Of a stretch of 64,000 nucleotides of DNA, positions 46,941 to 59,716 are shown piece after piece. The notes below the pieces were generated by a model. It did not search any database. It was given only the letters and a program-made list of their open reading frames with translations, and was not told the origin of the DNA. Every line of letters begins with the position of its first letter. Position 1 is the first letter of the stretch. A program made the translations under genes and the position numbers. The DNA is from Megalonaias nervosa (taxonomy: Eukaryota; Mollusca; Bivalvia; Unionida; Unionidae), in NCBI GenBank assembly GCA_016617855.1, contig JAECUM010096236.1, positions 1-64,000 of the forward strand. The letters run 5' to 3'.

Positions 46941-47265
46941 TACCACATGTACTTACATATAAGTTGGATCTAAATTACAGACAGTTGGTCTGGGTCTGTG
47001 CTGTTTGTTAGGGCTAATTCGCAGGACAAACAACATAGGCTCTGATCTGTTGGCAGATAATGTGAAAATACATAGGATCTATCTTGTTTGTTGGATCAGA
47101 CTTGTATGCATGTATACATGTATGGGTTATTTATCAAGTATGTACCCATGTAAAAAGCTCACCAGCATTTAACAGCATAGACCCAGATCTGTCACTGTAG
47201 AATCATGCCTGCAAGTCAGGGTTGACACTTCTCACTTGATTTCTTATGATCAAATATGGTAGAAA
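46941..47265 (+). mobile_element. Nested-palindrome MITE, degraded, with an adjoining partial copy
   Basis: TACCACATGTACTTACATAT, GGTCTGGGTCTGTGCTGTTT, GTTAGGGCTAATTCGCAGGA and ACAAACAACATAGGCTCTGA keep the + order of copies 1 and 3. A second remnant at about 47165-47265 (AGCATAGACCCAGATCTGTC, GCAAGTCAGGGTTGAC) follows. Confidence 0.7.
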
Positions 47266-48640
47266 GAACCAGACCACACAGACCAGGAGCAGGTTGAACA
47301 AACTGATTAGATTTTCAGGCCATTACAGCAGTTTTGCAGTTTTTTGGACACATTTTTGAACTTTATGGATTCGAAATTTTGTGGCAAACTTTTTGGAATG
47401 ATTGATCCAAAAGCACTCAAGGTTGAAAAATAAAATTTGGCATACATATTTATATACACATATTTCAAATTTGTCTTCATATTTGAATGTTTGGGAGTTT
47501 GACTTGTGGTATGCAGTTAGGGCCTTCATGTTTTACCAACACAGATCTAGTTGTTACTTGCATAGTTTTGCAGTAGAAAAAACATGGTTGGAAGATTCTT
47601 ATCCTCACTTTTTATCTCGGGGGTGGGGGGGATGTAAATCCCACCATCTGGTTTCTTTACAAAAATACCCTTAATTATTATTGGATTTTACCCAAATGTG
47701 GTATCCAGCTAGATATTAATGACAACCTGATGTACAAGTCATTAAAGTCATGTAGGGTAGGTGTTTGATACTGATTATTTCAGCAGTGGATGTCATTTTT
47801 GATAATTTAATTATACTTCAAACTTTTCAGTTTATTTTGTTTTGTATTACTCAATATTTGAAGATCATAATATGAATGTGTTGAGAAATGTGTATGGCAA
47901 AATCAATGTTAAATTATGTGAACATTTTTGGACAGGGTCAAGAAAGAGGCATGTTCAAGTATAACCCAGATTGGCTGTCACAGTGAAAGTACCATATGTT
48001 GGAAAAAATTGTAGTATCCTCTATAGTTAGTGTTTAGATCCAGCGTCCACTTGTCTTGACCCATTAAAGTACTTGGCCACCATTGTAAAAGTCTATAGCA
48101 GTCAAGAACTTTTGTTCTGGAAGTTTTGTGATGGCAACTGAGGTGACAAGCATTCAATATTAATATATTAAATTTTAGAACAACAAATATTTTATTTAAG
48201 ATCGGGATATGTACCTACATGATCATGCAGACATTTTAGTAGAGTTATATAGCTATTTCATTTCCATACAGCAACTCCCTTTATTACTATTAGATGCCAA
48301 TTTTGGCAGAGTTTGATTGTTAGCATTCAGTATCATCATTTACCAGAGTTATAGCTCTTGATTGTCAGTCCCACCCACAATTGAGACTACAGAATGATTC
48401 AATAATTATTAATGGATTTCATCCAAATATATTATGCAGCATGATATTGATGAGACTTTGGTTGAGTTTAAAATATTGTCAGACCCACCCATTTCTTTCT
48501 GCACAATAAATGCCTTGAATATTTTTTATTGTTTTTGTTGTTTTTCTTGGTTTTAAATGCGTTTTTTTAAACACATTATTGGCTGTATCATGCAGAAGAA
48601 GTGTGGAAACTAAGTACCATTTCCAAGGACACAAAGAGAC
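47266..48640. other. Unannotated intron-like stretch
   Basis: No recognised gene. A phrase around TTATTATTGGATTT(C/T)A(C/T)CCAAAT recurs near 47678, 48404 and 48848, each followed by a TGATGAGAC-like segment, suggesting an old dispersed repeat of low similarity. Confidence 0.45.
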
Positions 48641-48712
48641 GGCCAACACCGGCTGACCTGGGCAGGTATTGAACCTAAGACCGCAGTTCCCATGATTAAT
48701 ATTGTGCTTCAA
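48641..48712 (-). mobile_element. SINE family D head
   Basis: Minus strand GCGGTCTTAGGTTCAATACC with TGCCCAGGTCAGCCGGTG corresponds to the B box and following bases of the copy at 15628-15712. Confidence 0.55.
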
Positions 48713-51700
48713 ACAGATTTTGTATGCTTCCTGATTTTCACTAGACAAATGGCCGAGTTTGATTGTCAGCATTCTGCAGTGTTTAAAGGAGTTAAAGTCC
48801 TTGAATGCTAGACCCACCTTCTTTTGTTTTCACACAGTAATTCTCTTAATTATTATTGGATTTCATCCAAATTTTATATGTAGTTTGACATTGATGAGGC
48901 CAATGAAATGCAGGGACATTTGGGTTGTTTTTTGGAAAAGTTTGTTGTTGACCAAAAATGTTTTCTGTTCTTCTGAATTTGCTTACATCATTGTTATAGG
49001 TAATGCAAAAATATTTGTTTCTCAGATGCTGTAACTATACATGTATTTGTTTTTATTTGTAAACAAAAAAAAATCTTATGAAAAAAGTTCAGATCACTTG
49101 TTCATGACAGTTAAATTCTATCTGCTAAGAAAAACCACTCATCCTGTTGTCTTGGCCAGAAAAAAAATTGTCTTGGCAAAGTAAACACTTTACTATATAC
49201 TCATCCTTGTGCCAAGTTGATGCAGTTTTGCACCTTGAGGATAAATCTGAATGCATTTTCTACCTTTCACAAGCCCAAAAGTTTACTATCACTTTACATT
49301 TTGCTGTGCATCAGTTATAGATAACCAGTGCCTAATTTAACTACTTGATGTCAGTCTAGAACATGTTGCAAGGAGCTACTTCAGTTTTTCTTGTTACACA
49401 GGTACTGGATGTAAGCTTGACACTAAAATGGGTAAACACTATGAACCTCTTATGTTGCAGTTTCACACTTAGCCCTTGATTTCTTAATGACATTTGCATT
49501 TACAGTGACACTTTTCAGTAACTGAGACATCATTTTAATGTGGAGAAAGTTTCCCTTTCAAAAGAAGCCACGACACATCTGTTCAGGTCAGAACTTTGAG
49601 ATGTCAAGAGACAGAGAATGTCAAAATGTTTTAATCTGGTCATTCAAGGTAACAATTGCCCCAGATAACAAGCATTTTCAAGACTGAAGCTTTATTGATA
49701 CGTTGTCATGCCGATGGGGAGATACCAACAGATATTTCTGTAAGTATGTAAAACTTTTCACAAGAAAAACGTTGCCAGCTTAAATTGGAAAGGAGTATGT
49801 TAAGAGTCTTTGGCAATTGCAACCAACTTTAACACAATACATGCAGTTGTAATCTGTTTATAAAACAGAATGTTGAGATAACAGCTGACTGATCAAAATC
49901 TTGACAGGATTATGACTTAGAAATCCCCCAGCTCTTTTGACCAATCACTAATTTTCCTTTTTTATTTTGCCTTTGTATAGCTCTCTAGACTGGAGGCTTG
50001 ACCAAAATGGATTATTTAGAACAAAAGTTAGTGAATATTGAAATTATTGGAATTTTACTTACAAGTTACTGACATTTTTCTCATGAAAAGTAATTACATT
50101 CATACATAATTACATAAATATCTGCTCATTTTTGAAAATACTGGTGATCTGAGGCAAGCATAACAATGTCTGACCAGAAGAAAATGACAACATTTTGACA
50201 TTCTTTGCCTCTTAATTTCTCCTGTATCTGACTTTCAAAATGTGTGATGGTTCATTGAAAAGAATAATTATGACATCCAGATTGCAGAAACAATTTACTG
50301 TAAATGTGAAAACTACAAAGAAATCAAGAGCTATGTATGCAGCTGCAATTGTTTGAGTTACAAACCTTGCCTCTAAATATGTGTATTTAAGGAACCGTTA
50401 TTAGAACATACTATTTTGTGGTTTTGAACCATTTTAGTATCAGGTTTTCATCATGTACCTATGGTTCTGTAATAAAGCATAACCATATAGTGCAGATTGT
50501 GTTGAATATATTGAGGACATGGACATGGACAGGTGTCTTTTTTGGATGGTGTCAAGGATATAAATTTATGGATGACATACAGAACTAAGGAAGACCATAA
50601 CTTGCTGGCTACTGATCATATAATAACAATATGGCCATATTGTGAGACCACCTTATAATGAAGCACATGATTCACATGATTTTCTATTACATAATAAAAT
50701 GTGATTGTGTTGTAAGGACAGGTGCTATAGTGAGTTAGGACTTTATTTGATTAATCAGCATTTTGGGATTACTTCAACAAAATGGTTATTTAACGGGATA
50801 ATGACTAATTATCCAACATGTTTTGAACTGCATTAGTTCTATTATCAAACCTGCAAAGTATGTGAAAATGAGTGCAACAGGTCCATTCAAGATTGCCCTT
50901 TCTTTTCTTAAAGACTGAATACCTTGTATACTTCCTCTTGGATATGCTAGAAAACCTCAGAAGAGAAGTGTCAGAACCAGTCAGATTTACACTTTCTGGC
51001 AGCTGAGAGAGATCATACATGTAGCTACAAAGTCTATTGTCTGTGCTTGCTTAGCAGCTCATCTTTGCCATGGAACCTAATTAAATAATTAAATCAATAT
51101 GATTGAAATATAATACTGCACACATTTCTCTGGAAACAATATCTACTGTCAAAAACAGATGAACGACTGTTTTGAATGATGGCAGATAGAAATTCTGGAA
51201 AAAGGGAAGCAATATAGATTTGATAAATGGGTATATAAGGTAATAGTCTCTCCCCTCTCCCCAATTTATGATGCATGCAGATTGGCAAGTTCCTTGACTT
51301 CTTCACACTTCATAAAGAAAAAGGTGAAATGGCCACTTTTCACCTTGTTGCAAGGGGGTGGGTAGGAGTGGTTTCAAAACCTGCTTCTACTCTTGCATTT
51401 TTCAGAATCCTGAGGTTATTTCTTTCAACATCGAATGGAGAATATTTTGAAATCATGTTCTTATAAATAATTAATGATTTCAGAGGAAGATTTGGTCCTT
51501 GGTATTGGGATTTATAATGAGTAAATGTAGTGAATATTTGAATGATGCAAAATACACACATTATTCGTGAAACCAAAAGCCATCTTTTACATCTCCAATT
51601 GTACATTGTAACTATGCCCTTTTGTGAGCAACAGCTTAGGTTATATTATATGGTACATCTGTTACTTTTTGTGCCAGAAGACATGAACAGCAATAAATTC

Positions 51701-52009
51701 TCATTCACAGTAAAAATTTTTAGATAAAATAAAGAAAGAACAAATATTCAGACACCCCCACCCCCCTTCCAAAAAAAAATTGGTAACTTATTGATCAGAG
51801 CAATGTTTTCAAACTCATTATAATACTTTCTATTCAAATAAAAGGATACATTTATGTGTTCTACATGTTTTAAACACATCCTTTTTTGCAACAGCATTAG
51901 AATTATAGAAAGTGATAGAATTGAAAACATTGTAATGAATGGTCAGAACATCACTTGCTTCACTAAATTCCAGTATGCATTCAGAGCCATACTGATACCA
52001 TATTTTAGG
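48713..52009. other. Unannotated intron-like stretch
   Basis: CpG-poor and AT-rich. A C-rich run lies at 51751-51770. I see no ankyrin exon, RNA gene or repeat family that I can support. Confidence 0.4.
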
Positions 52010-52172
52010 GCACAGCAAGTAGAAGATATAGTGTCAAGGCAGCTGGAGTAAAGTGCCTTGCCAAAAGGACACACCATGATAGCCAAAAATGGGCTAATCC
52101 AATGGTAGGATTTGAAACCACACCTTCTTGATCACAAGTCCACCACCCTAACCACTGAACCACCATGGCTTC
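52010..52172 (-). mobile_element. tRNA-derived SINE, family E
   Basis: Minus strand GCCATGGTGGTTCAGTGGTT and GTTTCAAATCCTACCATTGG form the tRNA-like head, followed by CCTTTTGGCAAGGCACTTTA. Parallel to 29480-29665. Confidence 0.75.
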
Positions 52173-52439
52173 TGAGAATAAAAGCCAAGACCCCATTTTC
52201 ATGAAACTGCTCAGACTGAGTGCACACTCAGAACTCAAATTTTGTTAGTGTACAATAAATAAATTAATTGTAATACAAGAGATTTCAAAGTAGCTATACA
52301 TTTAGATACCAATATTTGTTAAATATGTATAATTTATTTTCTTTTACAAATATAAGCCTTATGACAAAGGTAATTTTGAGTTTGAGTGAGTGCGCAAGTT
52401 GAGGGGTTTTGTGATGACAGGGCCATGTTCACTATCATA

Positions 52440-52830
52440 GAACCACTTGGCAATGAAAAGAGTATCTTCAAAAGTTCTATTATTTTTTAAATCATGCACT
52501 TCCTTTAGGCATTATGGGATTGCAGACTACTTACAAAAACTACATAACCTCCAAAATGTGAGTTTCACACTGTGCAAGAACTACTTACCTCTGAAATTTA
52601 AGAGTTTAAGGACAAAAATGTTCCAGTGGACATGGTCAGTTTGCTGCTTTTTCAAAAACATATGCAAACATGTTTTTGTGAAGAATTGAGATTAGTTCAG
52701 ATTACATTCAAGATATATATCATTAGGGTTCAAATTAGCCATCACAACAAAGTCAAGGGGTCAAGTGTGTGGAACTTTTGTGGGACTCAACATTCTGTCT
52801 GTTGAGCTAGTTGGCATACCAATAAAATAT
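52440..52830 (+). repeat. Diverged segmental duplication, unit 1
   Basis: Matches 56440-56855 in order: CACTTCCTTTAGGCATTATG with GGATTGCAGAC, then ACTTACCTCTGAAATT, GACATGGTCAGTTT, TGTGAAGAATTGAGATTAGT and AAGGGGTCAAGTGTGTGGAA. Similarity is interrupted by indels. A chance 80-codon frame lies inside. Confidence 0.7.
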
Positions 52831-53998
52831 GCGGTAGGCACTTGACTTGGCAGCATTGGTGCAGAATGTGAAAATATAAATTATATTGCAAGTTCATCTT
52901 AGCTCACCTCTGTCCAGAAAAAGGCACTTTTAATCAGAGTCAAAATTAATGGGTGGGGGCAATATGCAAGTGTTGACTGGTCCTGCAGACTCTTGGCAGA
53001 CATCTTGGCAGCATCCTTTAGAGTTTAGACAAGTGATAAACACCCAGTCAGAATTCCAGTCTAGGTTTGTTATTATGTCAGGGATAGATGTCATGTTTGT
53101 ACAACCTCCATAGCTAATGAGACCCTAGGTATCCTAACCATATAGTCAGCCAGACTCCATAGGAATAAGACTCCATTTTTTTTTCTGAGCTTCCCATCAT
53201 CAACTTTGGGTCATTTCCTATCAGAACCAACATTTCATGGTCTGTAGAAACATTTGATATTCATGAGAGAAAGGGTCATAATTGTCATTGAAGATTTCAG
53301 AATCCTGGAAAAAATAATAGAATTTCTGAAAGCTCTCAACAAATTTTATCCTTGAAATAAGGCAACAAAATAAGGCACTAAAATTGAGATAAATTCTGAT
53401 ATTTTTTGAGCCACTTAATGTACACAAACTATAGCTCATTTTTTCCTTAAAATAATCATTTTGGGGAAACACTGGTGACCTTAGTATAGATTTTGAAGGA
53501 CACTTTTTTTCCTTCAGGTTCAGATAGCAAGAATCAACAATAAAAAAATGTTTTATCATCACATGAACATTTAACAGTCTAGTAGGCAAATGAGATGTAA
53601 GTAGAATGTCCAAAAAGTTGTTAAAATATTGCAATATTTTAGCACTTATTGTATGATAGGTGATTTTTCATGTGATCTTTCCCATGTTCTAAATTTGGAT
53701 AACCCAGGGCTAGGCAATTCTCTAAATTAACTGTTACTCCATAGATGGATGTTTATACCAAGTGCAGTATTTATTGTTGATGTCAGATGCAGTGCCCAGT
53801 CTCTGGTGGAATAGGTCTATATCATAATAAGAGAGAAAGTAATTTTGAAATCAAATAACTTAGAAAATAAAATTAAATGGTAGACCTTGAAAATTGTTCA
53901 TATTTATTATAACATCCTGTATATGAACAATGAAAACAAGCCCATATGAAATGGCAAATAGACATGCAGGAATCAATGCAAGTGAAAATCTAGGCCAT

Positions 53999-54000
<2 letters not shown>
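52831..54000. other. Unannotated intron-like stretch
   Basis: The minus strand has a 137-codon open frame at 53221-53634, rich in Phe, Leu and Lys. It shows no recognisable domain and has an AT-driven composition, so I do not call it a gene. Confidence 0.4.

Positions 54001-54036
<36 letters not shown>
54001..54036. repeat. (GT)n microsatellite
   Basis: About 18 GT units followed by a short GA run. Confidence 0.97.
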
Positions 54037-54038
<2 letters not shown>

Positions 54039-54382
54039 AGATAGAGAGAATAGATTGAAAGAAATTTTAAGTTGCGAAAAGACAGAAATTAATGAACATG
54101 AGAAAAAAAGAATCAGAGTTAACTTTCTTAAGCCATTGGTCGATGAATGAAATTCAGAAATAAAGTACAGTAACCCTACAGGAACTGTTGAAAAGTAGAA
54201 TGTATTCATTTTCACATACTGCAGTTGTATAAATTCTGCAAAGCTTATTCAAGCAGCATACATAAGTATGCCCCAGAAAATAAAGCAGTGTTATATTTCC
54301 ATGTAAATTTATGTTCCACTGTTAGAATGTTTGAACTCTGAAGTAAATTTTCCTTCATTACATAATATAATGTCAGTTTTTC

Positions 54383-54621
54383 TTAAGGGGTTGACCATTT
54401 AATTTTTGGTGGGGGTATTTTAAAATTTTCAACAGTCAGATTAATAGCTTGACAAAAATATTCTTGCTCAGATTTGTAGAAAAATGTAACTTGCTATAAA
54501 ATATTATAATAGTCAAGAAAATAAATTATCTTGATGTAAAAAAAAGTATCCTGGTTTGAAAGAAAATCCAGTTTTGAAAGAAAATCCTGGGGCCCATGCC
54601 AAAAATTTAGTCGTTCCTAAG
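54383..54621. mobile_element. TTAA-type MITE candidate
   Basis: The left end is TTAAGGGGTTGACCATTTAA with TTTTTGG. The right end on the minus strand is TTAGGAACGACTAAATTTTT with GGC. Tips are imperfect inverted repeats over about 25 bases. The interior is AT-rich and non-coding. Confidence 0.45.
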
Positions 54622-55845
54622 CAGTGGAAACTTGTCAAAAAGCAGTCAGATGTCAGATTCACAAGTCAAACTGTCAAAATATCATCCTTAAATATGGCAT
54701 GCATTTCCATTTAAGTAGATCCTTAACTATAGATGTTTTTGCTTCCTCATCCTGCATTCAAAATGGGCTGAAACATGTGACATTGATGTGGATACATTTG
54801 TCTTCTGATAAAATCACACTAGTATCACATGTACTTTACAGTTGGTGATGTTCATGACTTCCAAGACACAGGTATGAGCAGGTGAAAATGATTATCTACA
54901 TTTATATTGGTTTATTTATCTTGATAAATGATTTAGCATTTTATAAATAGAAAAGAAAAGTAAACCAGAGTGCCAGAAATTAGGTATATAATGGAAACAT
55001 GTGACTTGAGTAAAATGAGAGAGCTGATCATATAAAAATAAGAAGGAAAGACACATAAGTTTGATAATATTTTGTCATCTGATACCACCTATGCCATAGG
55101 GTGGGGTCTCATAAGATATTGATGGAGAGAATCTATAATGCCTTAGATTTGTCTACCAATAGGCTTTTCATTGCCCCACCTAACATCTGGAATCCCACTC
55201 TATCATATATTTTTACTTATGGTAAGGCACTTAAAGGACTGTTGTTATCAGGAATAGGATATAACACTTGAATTATATTGGTCATGCATGCTTTTTCTAA
55301 ATTTAAATATTTTGAATTTTGATGTATTGTTTGCTTGTATTTCAGTTGCAACTAAGCAATTTTTCCAGCCTTTGTCACAAATTTTCAATGTTTTTGAAGT
55401 CCACAGGGTTTGTTTTTAAGGTACACATTTATTACTGAAAATGACCTGGCTAAAGTACAACATTGTCATCACTTGACCAACATTGATGGCTGACAGATTG
55501 CAGATGTTTCCACTTTTTATATTACACCTTCCCCTCCGCTGTGCCCAATCCTCAGACATTGACATAGGGGTTATAACCCATATCGATTATAGATATGATG
55601 GGTCTTTCAGCAATCGGAAGATACAAGCTTTGCTTTAAAAAGAAATAGTTGAAATGTCAGTGGAAGGAGACAGAATTATCATGCTGTCACAGAAGAATGA
55701 TTACCCCATGTGTAACAGGGACATAACCAGACAATTTCATTATGTACACACTATAAGGGGACAGACAAGGGGTATGAGAAGTAGGGATGTCCCTCCTAGA
55801 ACTTCACAACAAGGTATTTTGATTTTTCTCCTTTACACATCTGCA
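54622..55845. other. Unannotated intron-like stretch
   Basis: No recognised gene or repeat. Confidence 0.4.
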
Positions 55846-56190
55846 TTTGAGCATATGCCTAGCTATGCCACTTGACATGGTAATTACCTAATCACACCTA
55901 CTTTTGGGCATATGCCAGCATGTACCTATGCTACTTGACATGGCAATTACTGAATCACATCTGCATCTGGACATATGCCTACATGTAACTATGCCACTTG
56001 ACCTGGTAATTTCCAAATCACATCAGCATCTGGACATATGCCTACATGTAGCTGTGCCACTTGACCTGGTAATTACCAAATCACATCAGCAACTGGGCAT
56101 ATGCCTATATGTAGCTATGCCATTGACATGGTAATTACCAAATCACATCTGCATCTGGATATATGCCTACATGAAGATATGCCACTTGAT
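55846..56190 (+). repeat. 63-bp minisatellite, about 5.3 units
   Basis: The unit contains CATCTGGACATATGCCTACA, TGTAGCTATGCCACTTGACA and TGGTAATTACCAAATCACAT. Unit starts are exactly 63 bp apart across three junctions (55971, 56034, 56097). Because 63 is a multiple of three, one frame stays open over 76 codons; this is a periodicity effect. Confidence 0.92.
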
Positions 56191-56439
56191 AAGGTAACTA
56201 ACAATTTTCATGAATTTCCAACCAGCATTTCAGTAGATGTGGTAATAGATGACAGATAATATCCCAATCTCCAAACTTTGCACTAAGATCTAATTAAAGG
56301 TTTTATCACATAGAACACATTGATATATATTGATTTTCACAGTAGATAGTCATCATTAAATCCATTTTTGCCAGTGGTTGCATTGGATGGTATGTTACAC
56401 ATGTATATAAAAATGGAGGCCAGAATGGGTTTCTAAGAA

Positions 56440-56855
56440 TAAGATGCAAACTTCACAAGTTCCAGTGTTTTTCAAAACTGATCACTTCTATTTAGGCATT
56501 ATGGGATTGAAGACAATAAACAAGATTTAATTACCTCTAAAACTGAAGAGCTGAGGACTCTATGCAAGATTTTCTTATCTCTGAAATTGAATAGCTTAAC
56601 GTGCAAAACTATGGACCACCAAAATTGAGGATCTGACAGGAAGTGCTCCAATATGCATTGTCAGTTTTACATTATGCAGAAACACATGTTAACAGATTTT
56701 GTTTATGAAGAATTAAACTTAGTTTAAATAACAGTCAAGAGATATATTAGAATGACCTTAGCAAGTCATAAAAATAAATGAAGGAATGGAGCCAAGTGTC
56801 TAGAAATATTTGTTGATCTTAACATACTGACTTTACCTCAGAGTTAATCGGCATA
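56440..56855 (+). repeat. Diverged segmental duplication, unit 2
   Basis: Counterpart of 52440-52830, about 4 kb away in the same orientation. It carries CACTTCTATTTAGGCATTAT, GGGATTGAAGAC, TCTGAAATTGAATAGC, TGCATTGTCAGTTT, TGAAGAATTAAACTTAGTTT and GGAGCCAAGTGTCTAGAA. Confidence 0.7.
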
Positions 56856-57359
56856 GGGATAGTTCCAGAATTGGATAATAAATCGCCAGATAGCAGAGTC
56901 GCTTATTTAGTGGCTATGGAGCAGAGTAGAATGAAAGACTCAGATCTTGTAAATCTTGTTTTATGGATTTTTACTTGTATTGACATACTTTATTACATGT
57001 TATTAATTTGGGTCAGTAATATACTGCTGAGTTGGCAAAACTTTATCATTATGCCATTATTGGATTATGTATTTAACCATTGATATTTCCAGCTACTGCA
57101 TGTTCTGCCAGTCTTAATTGGAAAAGGCATAAACAATCCCCGTCAGGCAAACTGGACCTTCATCAGATTCCTTAGCAACTTTACATAATTATGGCAATGG
57201 TTTTGTTAGCAAAGATAATAGAATTGCTAAATTTTGGGTCCAGGTCCTTTGATTTACCAGAAGAAACAAAACAAAACAAGATAGCCAAACATTATTTTCT
57301 CCCTGTACATATGAGCCTTACTACTGTAATTTTTTGTTTGTTTCAGTGCATTATAGACC

Positions 57360-57600
57360 ATTCTTAATGAGATCCTCATGAATATTAATGTCTCGCGAAA
57401 ACGAGGCTAAGCTAGGCAGATCACGACTATACTGCATATAATATATTATGTAGATTCCTTTTGAGAGAGAATATATTATATTGATCGCGGCTGTAATGGA
57501 TGTGATGTATTTTATAGAGATTGTTTCCTTTTGCGTAAGAATATTTTATATTATAGAATTACCACTGTATATATTATAATGACGAAAACTTACTTGATAT
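57360..57600. other. CpG-containing AT-rich patch with an internal duplication
   Basis: After CTCATGAATATTAATGTCTC and GCGAAAACGAGGCTAAGC come two related units. The first has ATCACGACTATACTGCATA and TTCCTTTTGAGAGAGAATAT. The second has ATCGCGGCTGTAATGGATG and TTCCTTTTGCGTAAGAATAT. Retained CpGs in a CpG-poor region suggest a recent insertion or an unmethylated regulatory site; I cannot tell which. Confidence 0.45.
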
Positions 57601-58166
57601 GTCCATTCTCTTAAACGTAAGTTGATTTACGTCCTATCTTGAGTGTCCTTTTCCTCTACAGCACACAAAATACAAGTTAACGATAGAGAAAAGAAACTAT
57701 TTAAAGCATGAATTTTGTTTCTGATTAGGTATGGTTTAAATGTACAGCTATGATCAATCAATACTGTGGTCAAAACACGCGGTCAGAATAAAACATTTAC
57801 AAAATGTGCATAGTGACACAAACTGCCCTTTTAACCAACCACGCCCCCCAAACCAGTAGAGACTTTGTGGTGTGCTTTAAATAGTTTTGGGTACATGTCG
57901 GTATGCTTGCATTTTAATTTGTATCAGAAGTGCACAACCTGGTTGTTGTTATGGTGCTTGCTGCTTTTAGTGCCTGGGGGTGGGAGGGACTGGGATTTTC
58001 CCTTTAAATGACATATTTTTTCTTTTCTGAATCATTTGTCAACTGACAATATGGATATATGATTTTATTCATATGAACACACTTTTATTGTTTCAATAAC
58101 AGACTGGCAGTTATATATTTACCCACAAAACAGCAGGATGATTTGTTCAAAGCTGTTTGAAAGTCG

Positions 58167-58169
<3 letters not shown>

Positions 58170-58233
<64 letters not shown>
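58170..58233. repeat. (TA)n microsatellite
   Basis: About 32 TA units. Confidence 0.97.
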
Positions 58234-58235
<2 letters not shown>

Positions 58236-58463
58236 AAGCACCCTGCCCCCAAACACACAAATTGGTCCCTTATTTATGTGAACTTCTTCATTGATTATAA
58301 TTAATATTATTTTTGTGGTGTTGGTAGATGGATGAATTGTAACACCCAATATGTAAATGCAGACATTAGATAAAGTAAACATAATAGGGAAGAATCGTGT
58401 CTAAACAATATAAAATTTTGTCATTTTATGTATGGGATATTCTGTTAATCTGTTTATTAAAAT

Positions 58464-58610
58464 AATTTTCTCTTTAATTTTAACAAAACCTTTATCTGTC
58501 ATAATTTGGTCCCCTGGTTCTAACAAATCTAAGCTGGTGCCTAGCTTAACCTCATTTTGGATTCGTTGACCCAGGGTCACATGAATACATGAATACATTC
58601 TGAGAATGGT
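58464..58610 (-). pseudogene. DDE transposase fragment (DDE_Tnp_4 type)
   Basis: The minus strand reads about 45 codons containing LGTSLDLLEPGDQIMTDKGF and then an Ile/Lys-rich stretch. The phrase LLEPGD-x-x-M-x-D-[KR]-GF is a hallmark of the second catalytic Asp region of the DDE_Tnp_4 transposases (Harbinger/ISL2EU-type) common in invertebrate genomes. A stop directly upstream and loss of similarity downstream show it is a small fossil. The family assignment rests on this one motif. Confidence 0.5.
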
Positions 58611-58742
58611 CTATAGGGAAGAACTTCTTTTCTTAACAACATTCTTAGTACACCATACAGGATATACAAATGCATCTGCTTGTTTGCACGAAAGTGACCT
58701 AAGCTTTACAGGTATTTAACAATTCTTAGAAATAAGTTAACA

Positions 58743-58935
58743 TCTGTACTTGCTTATAAGTCCAACTGCAAACTGCACAAACCCAGATCTGCCACTGAAA
58801 ATCTGGGTCTGTGCAGTTTGTTAGGAGTAATCAGTTGAACAAACGACATAGACCCTGATCTGCAGGCACACTATGCTAGGCAGATCAGGATCTTTTGGTG
58901 AGTACAGTTTGACTCAGCTTATAAGCAATTATAAA
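58743..58935 (+). mobile_element. Nested-palindrome MITE, copy 9
   Basis: The arms are TGTACTTGCTTATAAGTCCA and TTTGACTCAGCTTATAAGCA. The first hairpin is ACCCAGATCTGCCACTGAAA...ATCTGGGT, with a shortened loop. The spacer is TTTGTTAGGAGTAATCAGT, then GAACAAACGACATAG. The second hairpin is GACCCTGATCTGCAGGCACA...GGCAGATCAGGATC. Confidence 0.92.
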
Positions 58936-58957
58936 GTTACAAGCACTTTGTAAATTG

Positions 58958-59708
58958 TAGTGATGGGAATTGATCAGAATTTCTTAATCAATAATCGGTT
59001 CCACTTAACCAATTGATAATCAATTATAATTGGTTACTAAGAGTAAATTTTAGTTTTTATTTGTTATACAGTTATATCGTTACTCGAGGGTTCAAAATGG
59101 TAATAAATGTACAGGAGTAATCTCTTTTAATGACATGTATACTTTAACTTGATAATAATATTACATTTTTTTATTGTGTTGAGTTCTTTTTGTTCTACAA
59201 CTTTGTTAAAGGAAAGCAACTTTTTATGGCTGATCAGTCTTGTTGAACTGAATACTGTTGCAATCCCCCAAAATCCTTTCATTCATATGTGATGTATCTA
59301 TAATTTAAAGTGGTTTTTCTTGTTTGTCATTATTTACAAAAACTACAAAGGATTTTACATTTAAACTGAAACAAATCATCAAAATGTTTTTAAGTTTATT
59401 AACTTGACAATTTAACAGCAAAATCATGTAATTATGACTATATAGTCCATCATTATGAATGTTTGCACCTACAGAATATGATATTGTTTTATATTTGTAA
59501 GTTGTGAAAGGAATAAATAATTCAGATCAACTTTAGTCAATTGGAAGCCCTATTTAGTTTATAAGTTACACAGGAGCTTTACTAACTCTTTGTTTTGTAT
59601 GTAACTAAAAAGTAGTCGTCTCCCTTTACATACAATCGATTATGGAGTTTTCACAATCGATTATCTTGTTGGTTTGCTCAACCAACTGATGATCAATTAT
59701 AAACACTA
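58958..59708. mobile_element. hAT-like non-autonomous element with 8-bp target duplication
   Basis: The left end is TAGTGATGGGAATTGATCA. The right end on the minus strand is TAGTGTTTATAATTGATCAT. The flanking octamers are GTAAATTG (58950-58957) and ATAAATTG (59709-59716), identical at 7 of 8. Subterminal ATCGATTA and ATCAATTA motifs are scattered near both ends. At 751 bp it has no transposase frame. It lies 22 bp from the right end of a nested-palindrome MITE. Confidence 0.85.
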
Positions 59709-59716
59709 ATAAATTG

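Noticed and set aside
53221..53634. 137-codon minus-strand frame, one of the longest non-repeat frames in the window
   Set aside because: Composition follows AT-rich DNA, with no recognisable domain and no splice or polyadenylation context. It could still be real; RNA-seq would decide.
55904..56134. 76-codon open frame with a 21-residue repeat
   Set aside because: The 63-bp period keeps any stop-free frame open; no start context or domain supports a protein.
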